Below, piece by piece: positions 9,225 through 18,324 of a stretch of 62,572 nucleotides of DNA (position 1 is the first letter of the stretch; the number at the start of each line of letters is the position of its first letter). The notes beneath the pieces are model-generated. The model saw nothing but the letters and a program-made list of their open reading frames with translations, ran no database searches and had not been told where the DNA came from. This stretch comes from Planctomycetota bacterium (lineage in GTDB: Bacteria; Planctomycetota; Planctomycetia; Planctomycetales; Planctomycetaceae): positions 1 through 62,572 of the forward strand of contig VGZH01000025.1 in the NCBI GenBank assembly GCA_016872645.1, given 5' to 3'. Made by a program: the position numbers and the translations under genes.

Positions 9225-10823
9225 CTACTTTTCTTGCTTCGGCGGAGGCACCGGCATTCGCACCACAAGGTCATCGCCTTGCGGTTGGTCGTCAAAGCTG
9301 CGGCCTTCTTCATCCTTCCCGTTCTGGCCGACGCTGTAAAAGCGGTAGCCGTCGGCTATCCGTTCGTACTTCAATGGTTGGCCGTTGAAGAGGTCATTCG
9401 GAACCTTCGCGATGTATTTGGGCGCGAGTTCTTCCAGCGATTCGGGGTACGAGTCATGCTCGTTGCGCCACGCCGCCAGCGTGAAGGCCAAATCGAGGCA
9501 TTGCATTCGCATTATGACTCGGCCTTCGGTGGAAAGGACGTTCGTCACCGCCGGCAGCAGCAGAGAGATCAGCACGTCGGACATCGTTTGCGTGATCGCC
9601 GGCTTGCCTCCCAGCAGAGCCAACAGAGTTCCAGGCCCGCGGTTCTTTGCGACGATCTGCTTCAAATCCTGTTCGAACTTTTTGATTGCCGCGCTGCGTT
9701 CGAGGTAATCCGGCTTGCGGCTGACTTCGGCGATGCGGTCGTACCACTTGTTGGCGGATTTAAGCAGTTGATCCCAATCGACCATTTGAAAGATCGCTCC
9801 CTCGGCCAGCTTTTCGATGAGCGAATTGTTGTCGCCGCCGTCCGCGATTTCTTTGAGTCCCATCTGTCCACGAGCCATGCGGTGTGCGACATCGAGGAAC
9901 ATCGACCGCTCGCCCGCGTCGAGCCGATCAGCAACGAGCGCTCGCGGCGGCAGGCGGTCGAGTTGCTTGCGATACATCGCGAGCAACTTCGCCGACGGTT
10001 TTGTCTCCGACAGCAATCGCAGCTCGCCGTTGATCGACATCGATTCGATCGCCACGCCAACGAGGTACTCAATGAGCGTCGGCCCTTGTCCGACCAATCG
10101 GCCGAGCCGGTGGATTGTCATCAGGTCTCGCCAGGCATCGACTTGGCTTCCCTCAGCGAGTTCCCACATCGCTCGCGCTGACAACGCACGAGCAAAATCG
10201 CGCGACTTCTGCACACCCGGAAGCAAAACCTCAATCAACGCGGCATCGGGTTCCGCGTCAGTTCCCACCAAGGGGGAGAAATACTTTGACCGTAAACTTG
10301 CCTGCTCAACCGTCCGCAACGGAGCTTCATTCGCGGCGAGCCACGCGGCAATCACGGGAAACTCTTCCTTCTTCCACGGCCGGTCACCAGCTCTGCCCTG
10401 CATGTCGTACGCCGCTTGGGGTTCCACCTTCAATTCTGGTTGCTCGCGAACCCATTTGCCAAGTTCTTGGTAGTACGGACCCTCGTCCGGCAGCGGCTCG
10501 ATGCCCAATCGACGGAAGAAGGCTGCCGGTTGCCCCTTCCCACCTTCGGGCCGTGGCCCCATCGCTTGGTACAGCAACACGCAGGCGTTGTTCTCCGGTG
10601 TCACGTCCTTGCTGAAGATTCGGTTGACCGCCTCCAAATAATCGACGGTACCGTCGGCTCGCAGAGGCTCGGTCGCCCAAGTCGTTTCCTTCGAGATCGT
10701 GATCTTTGGAGGAGGCACGACCGCCTTCGGTTTCGCGTCGTCCTTCTTGTCTTGGGCTGAGCACCAGCCAAAGAGCATCAGACTGCTGATCGTCAGCAGA
10801 CTCAAACAGCGTTGCCGAGACAT
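9225..10823 (-). CDS. Secreted protein with pseudopilin-like C-terminal segment, unknown function
   Basis: 532-aa protein not recognised as a named family. The ATG at 10823 starts a signal peptide (MSRQRCLSLLTISSLMLFGW) and is preferred to a TTG nine codons upstream. A Lys/Asp-rich linker follows, then a mostly helical region with no visible catalytic motif. The last 110 residues contain CLDLAFTLAAWRNEHDSYPE, then SLEELAPKYIAKVPNDLFNG and YRFYSVGQNGKDEEG. This pattern resembles the globular end of type II secretion pseudopilins, which recurs as a module in planctomycete exported proteins; the resemblance is by eye. Last gene of a minus-strand run with the DUF2330 gene. It probably acts in the cell envelope. 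Confidence 0.85.
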   Translation of the reverse strand: MSRQRCLSLLTISSLMLFGWCSAQDKKDDAKPKAVVPPPKITISKETTWATEPLRADGTVDYLEAVNRIFSKDVTPENNACVLLYQAMGPRPEGGKGQPAAFFRRLGIEPLPDEGPYYQELGKWVREQPELKVEPQAAYDMQGRAGDRPWKKEEFPVIAAWLAANEAPLRTVEQASLRSKYFSPLVGTDAEPDAALIEVLLPGVQKSRDFARALSARAMWELAEGSQVDAWRDLMTIHRLGRLVGQGPTLIEYLVGVAIESMSINGELRLLSETKPSAKLLAMYRKQLDRLPPRALVADRLDAGERSMFLDVAHRMARGQMGLKEIADGGDNNSLIEKLAEGAIFQMVDWDQLLKSANKWYDRIAEVSRKPDYLERSAAIKKFEQDLKQIVAKNRGPGTLLALLGGKPAITQTMSDVLISLLLPAVTNVLSTEGRVIMRMQCLDLAFTLAAWRNEHDSYPESLEELAPKYIAKVPNDLFNGQPLKYERIADGYRFYSVGQNGKDEEGRSFDDQPQGDDLVVRMPVPPPKQEK

Positions 10824-10944
10824 GGTGGAAGTCCTCAAGAGCTCATTCAATCGAGCCCGCGACGCACGGTCTGATCGAGAGTCGTTGTCCGTTCATGATC
10901 GGTGTCGCCGTCAAATTTATCTGCCAAGTTGAAGGAATCGCCGC

Positions 10945-12060
10945 TCAGGCTGAAGGTTTACGTTGCAGCATGTTCGCTCGCAACTTCCAGAGGACAATAC
11001 CAAGCGCAAGCGGAACCGCGATGACCAGCACGAGCGTGCCTTTCGCGCCCGGCCAATACTCGATCACGTCAATCGTATGGATGACCGGCGGCCGCTCTTT
11101 CGCGGATTGGTCGGGCGACGGGCGGAAATACACTTCGTCAGTGCCAGGGCGTGGGAATGAGCGATCCTCGAACTCGGTGAGATAGTTTGCGTCGGCGAGT
11201 GTGCTCGCGAAATCAGTTCCCTCGGAATTCACTTCGCCGACAAATGCCTTGACGGAATCACCAATGTTCTTCGCCCACGCCGTCGATGCAGGCCACGATC
11301 CAGACTCGCCGAGCGTTCCTTGGTAGCGCTGGTCAGCCAGCATAAAGACTCGCAACGTTCGCCCACCTTGCTGGGCTGGCTGTCGCGAGTCGGCCGGTTC
11401 CCGATACGGATAGATCGGCATCTCCGTCTGAAACGAGATGCGCACCGATTTGGCCTCAAAGGTCGGCTGCTGTCCTTTGGCAAGCTTAAACGCCGTGATG
11501 ATCCATTGATGCTCGACGTACCACTGCAGCCATTCGGTGAGCTCGGGCCGAGATTCATAGCCGTGCTTGCCGAGCCATTCCGCCAGCGCGGCTGCATCGT
11601 CGGCCCGCAGCACCGTGGCATCGAACCCTGCGACTTGCTTCCGGTCGAGAACTTCAACCGCGTTCGGTGTCGCTTTTGTCGTGGGAGCTATCGCCGACCG
11701 AAGGATCGACTCGAATCCCCAAACGGTTTTCGTGACGGTTTGATATTCTTGCCGCGCGGCCGTCATTCTCCCGAGAGATTCGAACACCCAATCCTGCGCT
11801 TCTCCCAAGTCCGGCTTGGTGGGTGTCGGCACCAGAAAACCAAAGTCTTCGGCATCGGTCTCAAAGCGAGCGCGGCGAATGAAGTGCTCGGTCTTGGACT
11901 TCGCATGCCAGATGATGAGCGCAGCCTCATCGCGAATATCGACATGCTGGCCCCGATGTGGTGCCACAGCACACCCCAGCAATCGAGTGTGTCCCTCCAA
12001 CATCGCGAGAAATGTGCCGACGACCAGAAGACTGCTGAGTAATACGCGTGACTTGTGCAT
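10945..12060 (-). CDS. DUF2330 domain exported membrane protein
   Basis: 371-aa protein of the DUF2330 family, function unknown. The ATG at 12060 opens a signal sequence (MHKSRVLLSSLLVVGTFLAM); reading further upstream adds an unrelated extension. The family core is clear: DEAALIIWHAKSKTEHFIRR followed by EDFGFLVPTPTKPDL. A single transmembrane helix near the C-terminus (GTLVLVIAVPLALGIVLWKL) and a basic tail suggest a large extracytoplasmic domain anchored from its C-terminus. It lies downstream of the DUF1501 gene (95 bp) and upstream of the 532-aa secreted protein on the same strand, so it may belong to one envelope-related transcript. Confidence 0.9.
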   Translation of the reverse strand: MHKSRVLLSSLLVVGTFLAMLEGHTRLLGCAVAPHRGQHVDIRDEAALIIWHAKSKTEHFIRRARFETDAEDFGFLVPTPTKPDLGEAQDWVFESLGRMTAARQEYQTVTKTVWGFESILRSAIAPTTKATPNAVEVLDRKQVAGFDATVLRADDAAALAEWLGKHGYESRPELTEWLQWYVEHQWIITAFKLAKGQQPTFEAKSVRISFQTEMPIYPYREPADSRQPAQQGGRTLRVFMLADQRYQGTLGESGSWPASTAWAKNIGDSVKAFVGEVNSEGTDFASTLADANYLTEFEDRSFPRPGTDEVYFRPSPDQSAKERPPVIHTIDVIEYWPGAKGTLVLVIAVPLALGIVLWKLRANMLQRKPSA

Positions 12061-12154
12061 ATAGACTTTTCTTTTTTGGACGAAACCGCTCGATGCTGTC
12101 GGTTCAGAATGCAGAGTCATTGGCAGCGGCCGATATTCCCCCTCGGCTGCAGCT

Positions 12155-13555
12155 CTAAGCCAAAACGTCAGTCACAACACGCCCGGCCACGTCCGTCAGC
12201 CGGTAATCGCGGCCGGCGTAGCGATAGGTCAGCTGCGTGTGATCGAGCCCCAGCACATGCAGGATCGTGGCGTGGAAGTCATTGACGTGGACGCCATTTT
12301 CGGCGACTCGGATGCCGTGCTCGTCGGTCGAACCGTAAACCGTGCCGCCCTTCGCCCCACCGCCGGCCAGCCACGACGAGAACGCCCACGAGTGATGCTC
12401 GCGCCCCTTGGCGTCGGCGAGGTTGTTGAACGGCGTCCGGCCGAACTCGGTTGTCCAGACGATCAGCGTGTCGTCAAGCAGCCCGCGTCGTTTGAGATCT
12501 TTGATCAATCCCGCGAGCGGCTGATCGACGTTTTTCGCCAGACGGACGTGATCCATCATGTCGCCGTGCGAATCCCAATTGCCCGATGAGCCGGTGTCGA
12601 TCAACTCAACGAAGCGGACTCCGCGTTCGATCAAACGTCGCGCGGCGAGACACTGCCACGCGAAGCCCTGCGTGCTGCCGCGAGGCAGGCCGTACAGAGC
12701 GTGCGTCTCGTCGGTCTCCTGCGACAAGTCGAACGCCTCGGGCGCAGCGATCTGCATTCCGAACGCCGTCTCGAATGATCGAATCCGAGCGGCTAGCGCG
12801 GGATCGTTGCCACGGTCGGTGAGATGCCGCCGATTCATTGCCGCCAGCGCGGCGAGTTCTTTTTGCTGCCGAGGCGAAGAGACGCGCGGCTTGATGTTTC
12901 GCATCGGTTCGGCACCGGGGACGACCAGCGTTCCTTGATGGCTCCCTGGCAGAAAGTCGCTCGCCCAGACTTGCCCGCCGGCATACGGCGAGAATGGAGC
13001 GATCACCACGAACGAAGGCAGATTGTTGTTTGGACTGCCGAGTCCGTAACTGACCCACGACCCAATGCTCGGCCGAGCTTGATTGAACGAGCCGGTGTGC
13101 ATCCCCAGCGTCGCGTTGTAGTGATTCGAGTGATCGCAGTGCATCGACCGAATCAACGCGATGTCATCAGCACACTCCGCGACGTGCGGGAACAGCGTGC
13201 TGACTTCGGTGCCGCTTTCGCCGTGCGGCCGAAACTCCCACTGCGGCCGCTTCAGGAACAGCTTTTCGTAGCCCGGCCGATTGCGCGTCTCCGGATGATC
13301 GAGCACCACCTGCTTGCCAACATCCCGATGCAGCGCCAGCTTCGGATCAAACGTATCTACGTGCGACACGCCGCCGCTCATGAAGCAGAAGATGACGTTT
13401 TTCGCGCTTGGCAGATGATGCGACCGCCTCGCGGCCAACGGGTCCGCCGAATCCTCTGCCAGCAACTGCGACACGATCCCCGGCCAGAGCAGCGAACCGG
13501 CCACAGCCGACTGAAGCACGCCTCGACGTGATGGATTGATGTGGGATCGGCGCAT
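12155..13555 (-). CDS. DUF1501 family exported protein (copy 3)
   Basis: 466-aa DUF1501 protein with a twin-arginine-like N-terminus (NPSRRGVLQSAVAGSLLWP). It carries FCFMSGGVSHVDTFDPK early, WTTEFGRTPFN in the middle and GREHHSWAF toward the end, then HATILHVLGLDHTQLTYRY, the same tail as copy 1. The start lies ten bp after the stop of the PSD1 gene on the same strand, so translation is probably coupled. Substrate and reaction are not established for the family. Confidence 0.93.
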   Translation of the reverse strand: MRRSHINPSRRGVLQSAVAGSLLWPGIVSQLLAEDSADPLAARRSHHLPSAKNVIFCFMSGGVSHVDTFDPKLALHRDVGKQVVLDHPETRNRPGYEKLFLKRPQWEFRPHGESGTEVSTLFPHVAECADDIALIRSMHCDHSNHYNATLGMHTGSFNQARPSIGSWVSYGLGSPNNNLPSFVVIAPFSPYAGGQVWASDFLPGSHQGTLVVPGAEPMRNIKPRVSSPRQQKELAALAAMNRRHLTDRGNDPALAARIRSFETAFGMQIAAPEAFDLSQETDETHALYGLPRGSTQGFAWQCLAARRLIERGVRFVELIDTGSSGNWDSHGDMMDHVRLAKNVDQPLAGLIKDLKRRGLLDDTLIVWTTEFGRTPFNNLADAKGREHHSWAFSSWLAGGGAKGGTVYGSTDEHGIRVAENGVHVNDFHATILHVLGLDHTQLTYRYAGRDYRLTDVAGRVVTDVLA

Positions 13556-13565
13556 GGTGGATGTC

Positions 13566-16547
13566 TCAATCGACGTACAAGAATTCGTTGCTGCTCAACA
13601 GGACACGGAGCCACGCGGCCCAGGCTTGGACCGGACGATCGGCTTCAGCGACGTCGGGCAAGTCGCGCTGGTAGTCGGAAAAAAACTGCTTCGCGACGTC
13701 ACGCTCATCCGGAGTGATCGCTCGGCTGAAGAGCAACGCAAAGACCCGCTCGAATCGTTGCTCTTCGGAAAGTGCTTGCAGCCGGCGAGCAAAGCTCTCG
13801 GACTTCGCGTGGACGAACGGGTCGTTGAGGAAGAACAACGCCTGCGTCGGAACGGTCGTCGTGAAGCGATCGGGTGTACTCGTCGCCGTGTCGGGTCCGT
13901 CAAACAAAGCGAACAGCGGATGCCGCTTGATCCGTTGCAGCATCAGGTACACGGTACGGCGGTCGTGCTCGTACACAGCCGCGAACGGATTGTGCTGCGT
14001 GAAGCCCCAGGTCTTCGCGTCGGGAAATGGATGCGGCCCGCCGGGCGAACGGTCGAGGTCGCCACTGACCGCGAGGATCGCGTCGCGCAGCTCTTCGGCT
14101 GTGAGACGACGGCGGAATTGTGGCAAAGAGACAGGGGGACCGGGAGACAGCGGAATTGAATCCGTCTGCGTGTCTCCATGTCGACTTGTCCCCAAGTTCG
14201 CATACGCTTCACTCGTCACCATCAACCGGTGCATGGCCTTCATCGACCAGCCGCTCTGCATGAATCGCACGGCGAGCCAATCGAGCAGTTCCGGGTGCGT
14301 CGGCGGTTCGCCGCGCGTGCCGAAGTCGTTGGAGGTCTTCACGAGACCGACTCCGAAGTGATGTTTCCACATCCGATTGACCATGACGCGCGCGGTCAGC
14401 GGGTTGTCGCGCGACGTCAGCCACTCGGCGAGTTGCATTCGCCCGCTGCCGGAATTTGGCGGCACGACTTGCCCGCCCAGCACGCTTAAAAACCGGCGCG
14501 GTGCGGCATCGCCGAGCGACTTCGGATCGCCGCGCAGATGAATTGTCGTGTCGTGCGGCTGCCCCTCGGCGACGGCGTAAGCGACCTCGACCTTCGGCGC
14601 AATTGCGAGCAGCTCGGTGCGCTGCCGGCTAAGTTCGGCGAGCTTCGGAGCAGCTTCGATCGGCTTTGCGAGCAACTCGGCAACGTTGCCGCTGATCAGA
14701 TCGAACCGCCAGCCAACTCCGTCACCACCCCCTTTGTGAGCGTCCGCCACTCGGCCGCTGACACGCACGATGCCGTCGATCGGGCTGAGCCAACCCAGAG
14801 CGACCGGTCCGTTCGACGCGGGGTGCAGATAGAACGTCTTCGGTGCGAGCGTGGACCAAACCTTGATTGGCTCGTTCGTCGAGTTCACCCAAGCCGACGC
14901 CCACGTCGTCCCCGCGTCTGCTGAACGCCAGAAGTGCATCCCGGTGTTGTTCTCGTAGTCCCGAATCGGCTCGAGCAGCAACGCCGGACCATCGCGTGCA
15001 TCGAAAAGAGACCACGTCGCGCGGTTGCCGTACTTATCGGAGTGAGGATTCCCGGCGAGGAAATCGTCCACGAGATCGCGAGTGACATTCCAGCGTTGCC
15101 CCGTGCCGCCGACGTCGGAGATCTCAAGGTCGATCAACGTGCTGTCCGCACCGTTGTTGGCTCGCGGCAGGATCGTCAGTTGCAGCATCTCGCCACGTTT
15201 GATCTCGATGTGGTTCAACCTCTCGCCGACCATGTCTTGGCCGTCGCCGTCGTCGAATTCGCCTTGAGCCAGCGCGCGTGCATTCTTGGCGAAGGTCTGC
15301 TTCAACTGCTGCTGATTCGCTGCGACGGCGTCGTTGAGCAATTTCAATTCAGCGTCGAGCTTCGCCAGCCGCTCCTGATGCGGCTTGATCGAGCGTTCGA
15401 TCTCGGCGGGAGACATCAGCGGAACCATGTCGCGCGGAGCTTTGACCTTCTCGCAGCCGGGGAAAGGATACCGCGTGCTCTCGAAGATGCCGTACAGCCC
15501 GTAGTAATCCTGTACCGAGATCGGATCGTACTTGTGATCGTGACACCTCGCACAACCGATGCTCAGACCAAGCACGCTCTTGCCCAACACATCAACCGTG
15601 TCGTCGATCGTGAGAAAATGATCGGCATCGATATTAAATCCAAATCTCCGCGAGATGCTCAGATAGCCAGTGGCAGTGACCAGTTCGGCGTAACGCTCGG
15701 GAGTTGTGTCGTTTTGCGGCAGAAGATCTCCCGCGATCTGTTCGCGAAGGAACTCGTCGTACGGCTTGTCTAGGTTGAAGGCATTGATGACGTAGTTGCG
15801 ATATCGCCAAGCGTGCGGAGCTGGGAAGTCGGCGGTTTCACCAGCGGTGTCGGCGTAGCGTACGACGTCGAGCCAATGTCGCGCCCACTTCTCACCGTAT
15901 TGCGGCGACGCGAGCAACCGCTCGACGACACGCTCGAATGCGGCGGGCGATTCATCGGCGAGGAACTCGGCCACGTCGTCGGGTGACGGAGGCAGGCCGA
16001 GCAGGTCGAAGGTGACTCGACGAATCAGCGTTCGCTTGTCGGCGCGTTCGCCTGAATTCAAAAAGCGATCAATCGGATTCGCGGCAGCCACCGATTTCCG
16101 AGGAGGCATGACCTCCTTCGGAAGAATAAACGCCCAGTGCTGCTCGGATCGGAATGCGGCGACTTTCGCGGGCCACTTCGCGCCTGTTTTGATCCACGTC
16201 TCAAAGTCAGCGATAACCGATGGTGGTAACGGCTTGTCGGGAGGCATCGCCGACACCCCCTCTTCGCGACGAATGGCTTTGAGCAGCAGGCTCTCATTTG
16301 GCTGACTGGGAACGAGAGCGGGGCCGCTTTCGCCTCCTTTGGACAAGGCTTCAACGGAATCGACGCGAAGCTGTCCGCTCGTCTTTTGACCTCCGTGACA
16401 ACGGAAGCAGGTTTCGGCGAGCACCGGGCGAATCTTTTTCTCAAAAAAGGCTTCGGCCGTATCATCCGCACGGAGCAAGCTCAGGCCAACCGACACGTAG
16501 CACAAGCAAATTCCAGCAACCCAACAGCGGCGGACGAAACCGGTCAT
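13566..16547 (-). CDS. PSD1 / DUF1549-DUF1553 haem-motif protein (copy 2)
   Basis: 993-aa exported protein. The ATG at 16547 has a Shine-Dalgarno-like AGAGGA and starts a signal peptide (MTGFVRRCWVAGICLCYVSV); the frame continues upstream but adds only non-family sequence. It contains PSCyt1 with C47-x-x-C-H, DUF1549 with [15 protein letters not shown] near residue 331, and DUF1553 from about 700. Inside DUF1553 the usual motif before RRRLTAEELRDAILAVSG is replaced by SRHGDTQTDSIPLSPGPPVS, encoded by a repeat-rich stretch at 14118-14196. It heads the minus-strand run with DUF1501 copy 3 ten bp downstream. Role inferred only from the family. Confidence 0.93.
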   Translation of the reverse strand: MTGFVRRCWVAGICLCYVSVGLSLLRADDTAEAFFEKKIRPVLAETCFRCHGGQKTSGQLRVDSVEALSKGGESGPALVPSQPNESLLLKAIRREEGVSAMPPDKPLPPSVIADFETWIKTGAKWPAKVAAFRSEQHWAFILPKEVMPPRKSVAAANPIDRFLNSGERADKRTLIRRVTFDLLGLPPSPDDVAEFLADESPAAFERVVERLLASPQYGEKWARHWLDVVRYADTAGETADFPAPHAWRYRNYVINAFNLDKPYDEFLREQIAGDLLPQNDTTPERYAELVTATGYLSISRRFGFNIDADHFLTIDDTVDVLGKSVLGLSIGCARCHDHKYDPISVQDYYGLYGIFESTRYPFPGCEKVKAPRDMVPLMSPAEIERSIKPHQERLAKLDAELKLLNDAVAANQQQLKQTFAKNARALAQGEFDDGDGQDMVGERLNHIEIKRGEMLQLTILPRANNGADSTLIDLEISDVGGTGQRWNVTRDLVDDFLAGNPHSDKYGNRATWSLFDARDGPALLLEPIRDYENNTGMHFWRSADAGTTWASAWVNSTNEPIKVWSTLAPKTFYLHPASNGPVALGWLSPIDGIVRVSGRVADAHKGGGDGVGWRFDLISGNVAELLAKPIEAAPKLAELSRQRTELLAIAPKVEVAYAVAEGQPHDTTIHLRGDPKSLGDAAPRRFLSVLGGQVVPPNSGSGRMQLAEWLTSRDNPLTARVMVNRMWKHHFGVGLVKTSNDFGTRGEPPTHPELLDWLAVRFMQSGWSMKAMHRLMVTSEAYANLGTSRHGDTQTDSIPLSPGPPVSLPQFRRRLTAEELRDAILAVSGDLDRSPGGPHPFPDAKTWGFTQHNPFAAVYEHDRRTVYLMLQRIKRHPLFALFDGPDTATSTPDRFTTTVPTQALFFLNDPFVHAKSESFARRLQALSEEQRFERVFALLFSRAITPDERDVAKQFFSDYQRDLPDVAEADRPVQAWAAWLRVLLSSNEFLYVD
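14118..14196. repeat. Repeat-derived insert inside PSD1 copy 2
   Basis: GAGACAGGGGGACCGGGAGA and related GTCTCC-type units occupy a stretch that, in frame, encodes a Ser/Pro/Asp-rich peptide in DUF1553. The two paralogues in this window lack this peptide at the corresponding place. Confidence 0.6.
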
Positions 16548-16632
16548 GAAATCCTCTGGAGTGTGCCCGTGATGGCCGAGAGTGTAAAACGAGCGACCGA
16601 CAACCAGCCAGCCCTTGCCGGATCCATGACCC

Positions 16633-17262
16633 ATGACCCATGACCAACAACGAAATCGCCTGGGGATTTACGGCGGCTCATTCGACCCCGTGCATTTCGG
16701 ACACCTGTTGCTGGCCGAGACTTGCCGCGAAGCGTGCGAACTGAATCGTGTATTGTTCCTGCCGTGTGGACAGTCGCCTCATAAACCGCATGGAGCGATC
16801 GCGACCGGCCAGCAGCGCGCGGAGATGTTGGAATTTGCCATCGCCGGCGATCCGCGATTCGGAGTCTGCCGCATCGAACTTGAACGAGGCGGCCCGTCGT
16901 ACACGGTCGAGACGTTGCGGCAACTGCGCGAAGAGCAGCCTGATAGCGAACTCTTTTTCCTGATGGGTGCCGACTCCCTGGTCGACTTGCCTTTGTGGCG
17001 CGAGCCGCAAGCGATTCTGCAATTAGCGACGATCGTGGCTGTGAATCGCGGATATCGGCCGCCACCGGATTGGTCGTCGTTGGAAAGTCGATTGGGGCCA
17101 AGTGTCCGCGATCGCGTGCGGTTGATCACGATGCCGGCCGTCGATCTCTCGGCCACGGAGATTCGCGAGCGCGCACGCGCGGAACGCAGCTTGCGGTTTC
17201 AGGTGCCTCGCGCGGTCGAGGAGTACATTCGGCAAAACGGCCTGTACAGGAATGGCGAGTGA
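16633..17262 (+). CDS. nadD: Nicotinate-nucleotide adenylyltransferase NadD
   Basis: Cytoplasmic enzyme that joins ATP and nicotinate mononucleotide to form deamido-NAD in NAD synthesis. At 209 aa it is the usual length. The nucleotidyltransferase motif GIYGGSFDPVHFGHL is at the N-terminus, HKPHG follows, FFLMGADSLVDLPLW lies in the middle and SATEIR near the C-terminus corresponds to the second adenylate-binding motif. The ATG at 16633 gives a short lead (MTHDQQRN) before the motif. It is divergent from PSD1 copy 2 across 85 bp and its TGA sits two bases before the dus start codon, so the two are almost certainly co-transcribed. Confidence 0.96.
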   Translation: MTHDQQRNRLGIYGGSFDPVHFGHLLLAETCREACELNRVLFLPCGQSPHKPHGAIATGQQRAEMLEFAIAGDPRFGVCRIELERGGPSYTVETLRQLREEQPDSELFFLMGADSLVDLPLWREPQAILQLATIVAVNRGYRPPPDWSSLESRLGPSVRDRVRLITMPAVDLSATEIRERARAERSLRFQVPRAVEEYIRQNGLYRNGE

Positions 17263-17264
17263 CC

Positions 17265-18221
17265 ATGCAGCTTGGCCGCATTCGCATCGCTCATCCGTTC
17301 GCATTGGCTCCGATGGAGGAGCACACGAACCCGCCGTTTCGGTTGTTGGCGAGGCAGCTCGGAGCAGGCTTGCTCTGCACTGAGCGGATCGACTCGTCGG
17401 ACGTCGCGAAGCGGGATCGTCGAGCGTTGAAGTTGCTGGACGTGTCACCCGGTGAGTCCCCGTGTGCCGGGCAGATCAGCGGAGTCGATCCCGCCGAAAT
17501 GGCTGAAGCGGCTCGCGTTGTCGAAGAACGCGGCTTTGCGATCGTCGATCTGAACTTCGAGTGTCCGATCCGGCGGCTGATCCAGCGAGGTGAAGGAGGC
17601 GCGTTGCTGAGCGATCCCGCCGCGATTGGCCGAATCGTCGCGGCGGTCGTCCGTTGTGTCTCGATTCCCGTCACGCTCAAAATTCGGACAGGGCCGGATG
17701 AGTCGCACGAAACCTGCGCGGACGTTGCTCGCGCGGCGGAACAAGCTGGTGCGGCCGCCGTCGATCTGCACGCTCGCAGCGTGCGGCAAGCGTACGTCGG
17801 CGAGGCTGATTGGCCGGCGGTCGCGCGGTTGAAACTGGCGGTGTCGATTCCGGTGCTCGGCAGTGGCAGCGTGAGGTCGCCGAACGACGCTGTCCGGTTT
17901 TTAAGAGAGACCGGTGCCGATGGTGTCGCCATCGGCCGCGGGTGTCTCGGCAATCCGTGGATCTTCAAGCAGTCGCGTGAGCTGTTTCAAACGGGAGTCG
18001 CCAGTCGCGATCCGTCACCGACCGAACGGGGCCGTGCCTTGCTGCAACTGATCGAAGGGGAGTTCCGCTATTACGGGCCGACCGTCGCCATGCGGCGGCT
18101 GGCACGAACGAGTTGTTACTTTGCGAAGTTTGTCCCCGATTTTGATTCGTTCAAGCACTCGATCCACTCGATTCGCGACTTGGCCGTATTTCGGCGCTTG
18201 GTCGCGACCCACTTTCGATGA
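17265..18221 (+). CDS. dus: tRNA-dihydrouridine synthase (Dus family)
   Basis: FMN-dependent enzyme that reduces uridine in tRNA to dihydrouridine. 318 aa. The N-terminal FMN motif reads APMEEHTNPPFR in place of the common APMAGVTD form. The catalytic Cys is in LNFECPIRRLIQRGEGGALL, KIRTG supplies the conserved Lys, and VDLHARS plus GVAIGRGCLGNPWIFK complete the FMN and phosphate sites. The ATG at 17265 is chosen because the frame upstream is nadD in another phase. The variant first motif suggests a subfamily apart from DusA/B/C, so I give only dus. Follows nadD with a two-base gap. Confidence 0.93.
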   Translation: MQLGRIRIAHPFALAPMEEHTNPPFRLLARQLGAGLLCTERIDSSDVAKRDRRALKLLDVSPGESPCAGQISGVDPAEMAEAARVVEERGFAIVDLNFECPIRRLIQRGEGGALLSDPAAIGRIVAAVVRCVSIPVTLKIRTGPDESHETCADVARAAEQAGAAAVDLHARSVRQAYVGEADWPAVARLKLAVSIPVLGSGSVRSPNDAVRFLRETGADGVAIGRGCLGNPWIFKQSRELFQTGVASRDPSPTERGRALLQLIEGEFRYYGPTVAMRRLARTSCYFAKFVPDFDSFKHSIHSIRDLAVFRRLVATHFR

Positions 18222-18324
18222 CCGGCGCAGGGTCGTGTCTCCGGTTTCCTGCGCTGGTTCTGTTGCGTTAGATTGGTATTCGTGAAACTGGTTTTATTCG
18301 AGTGCTTTGCTTGAGGACTCCAAG

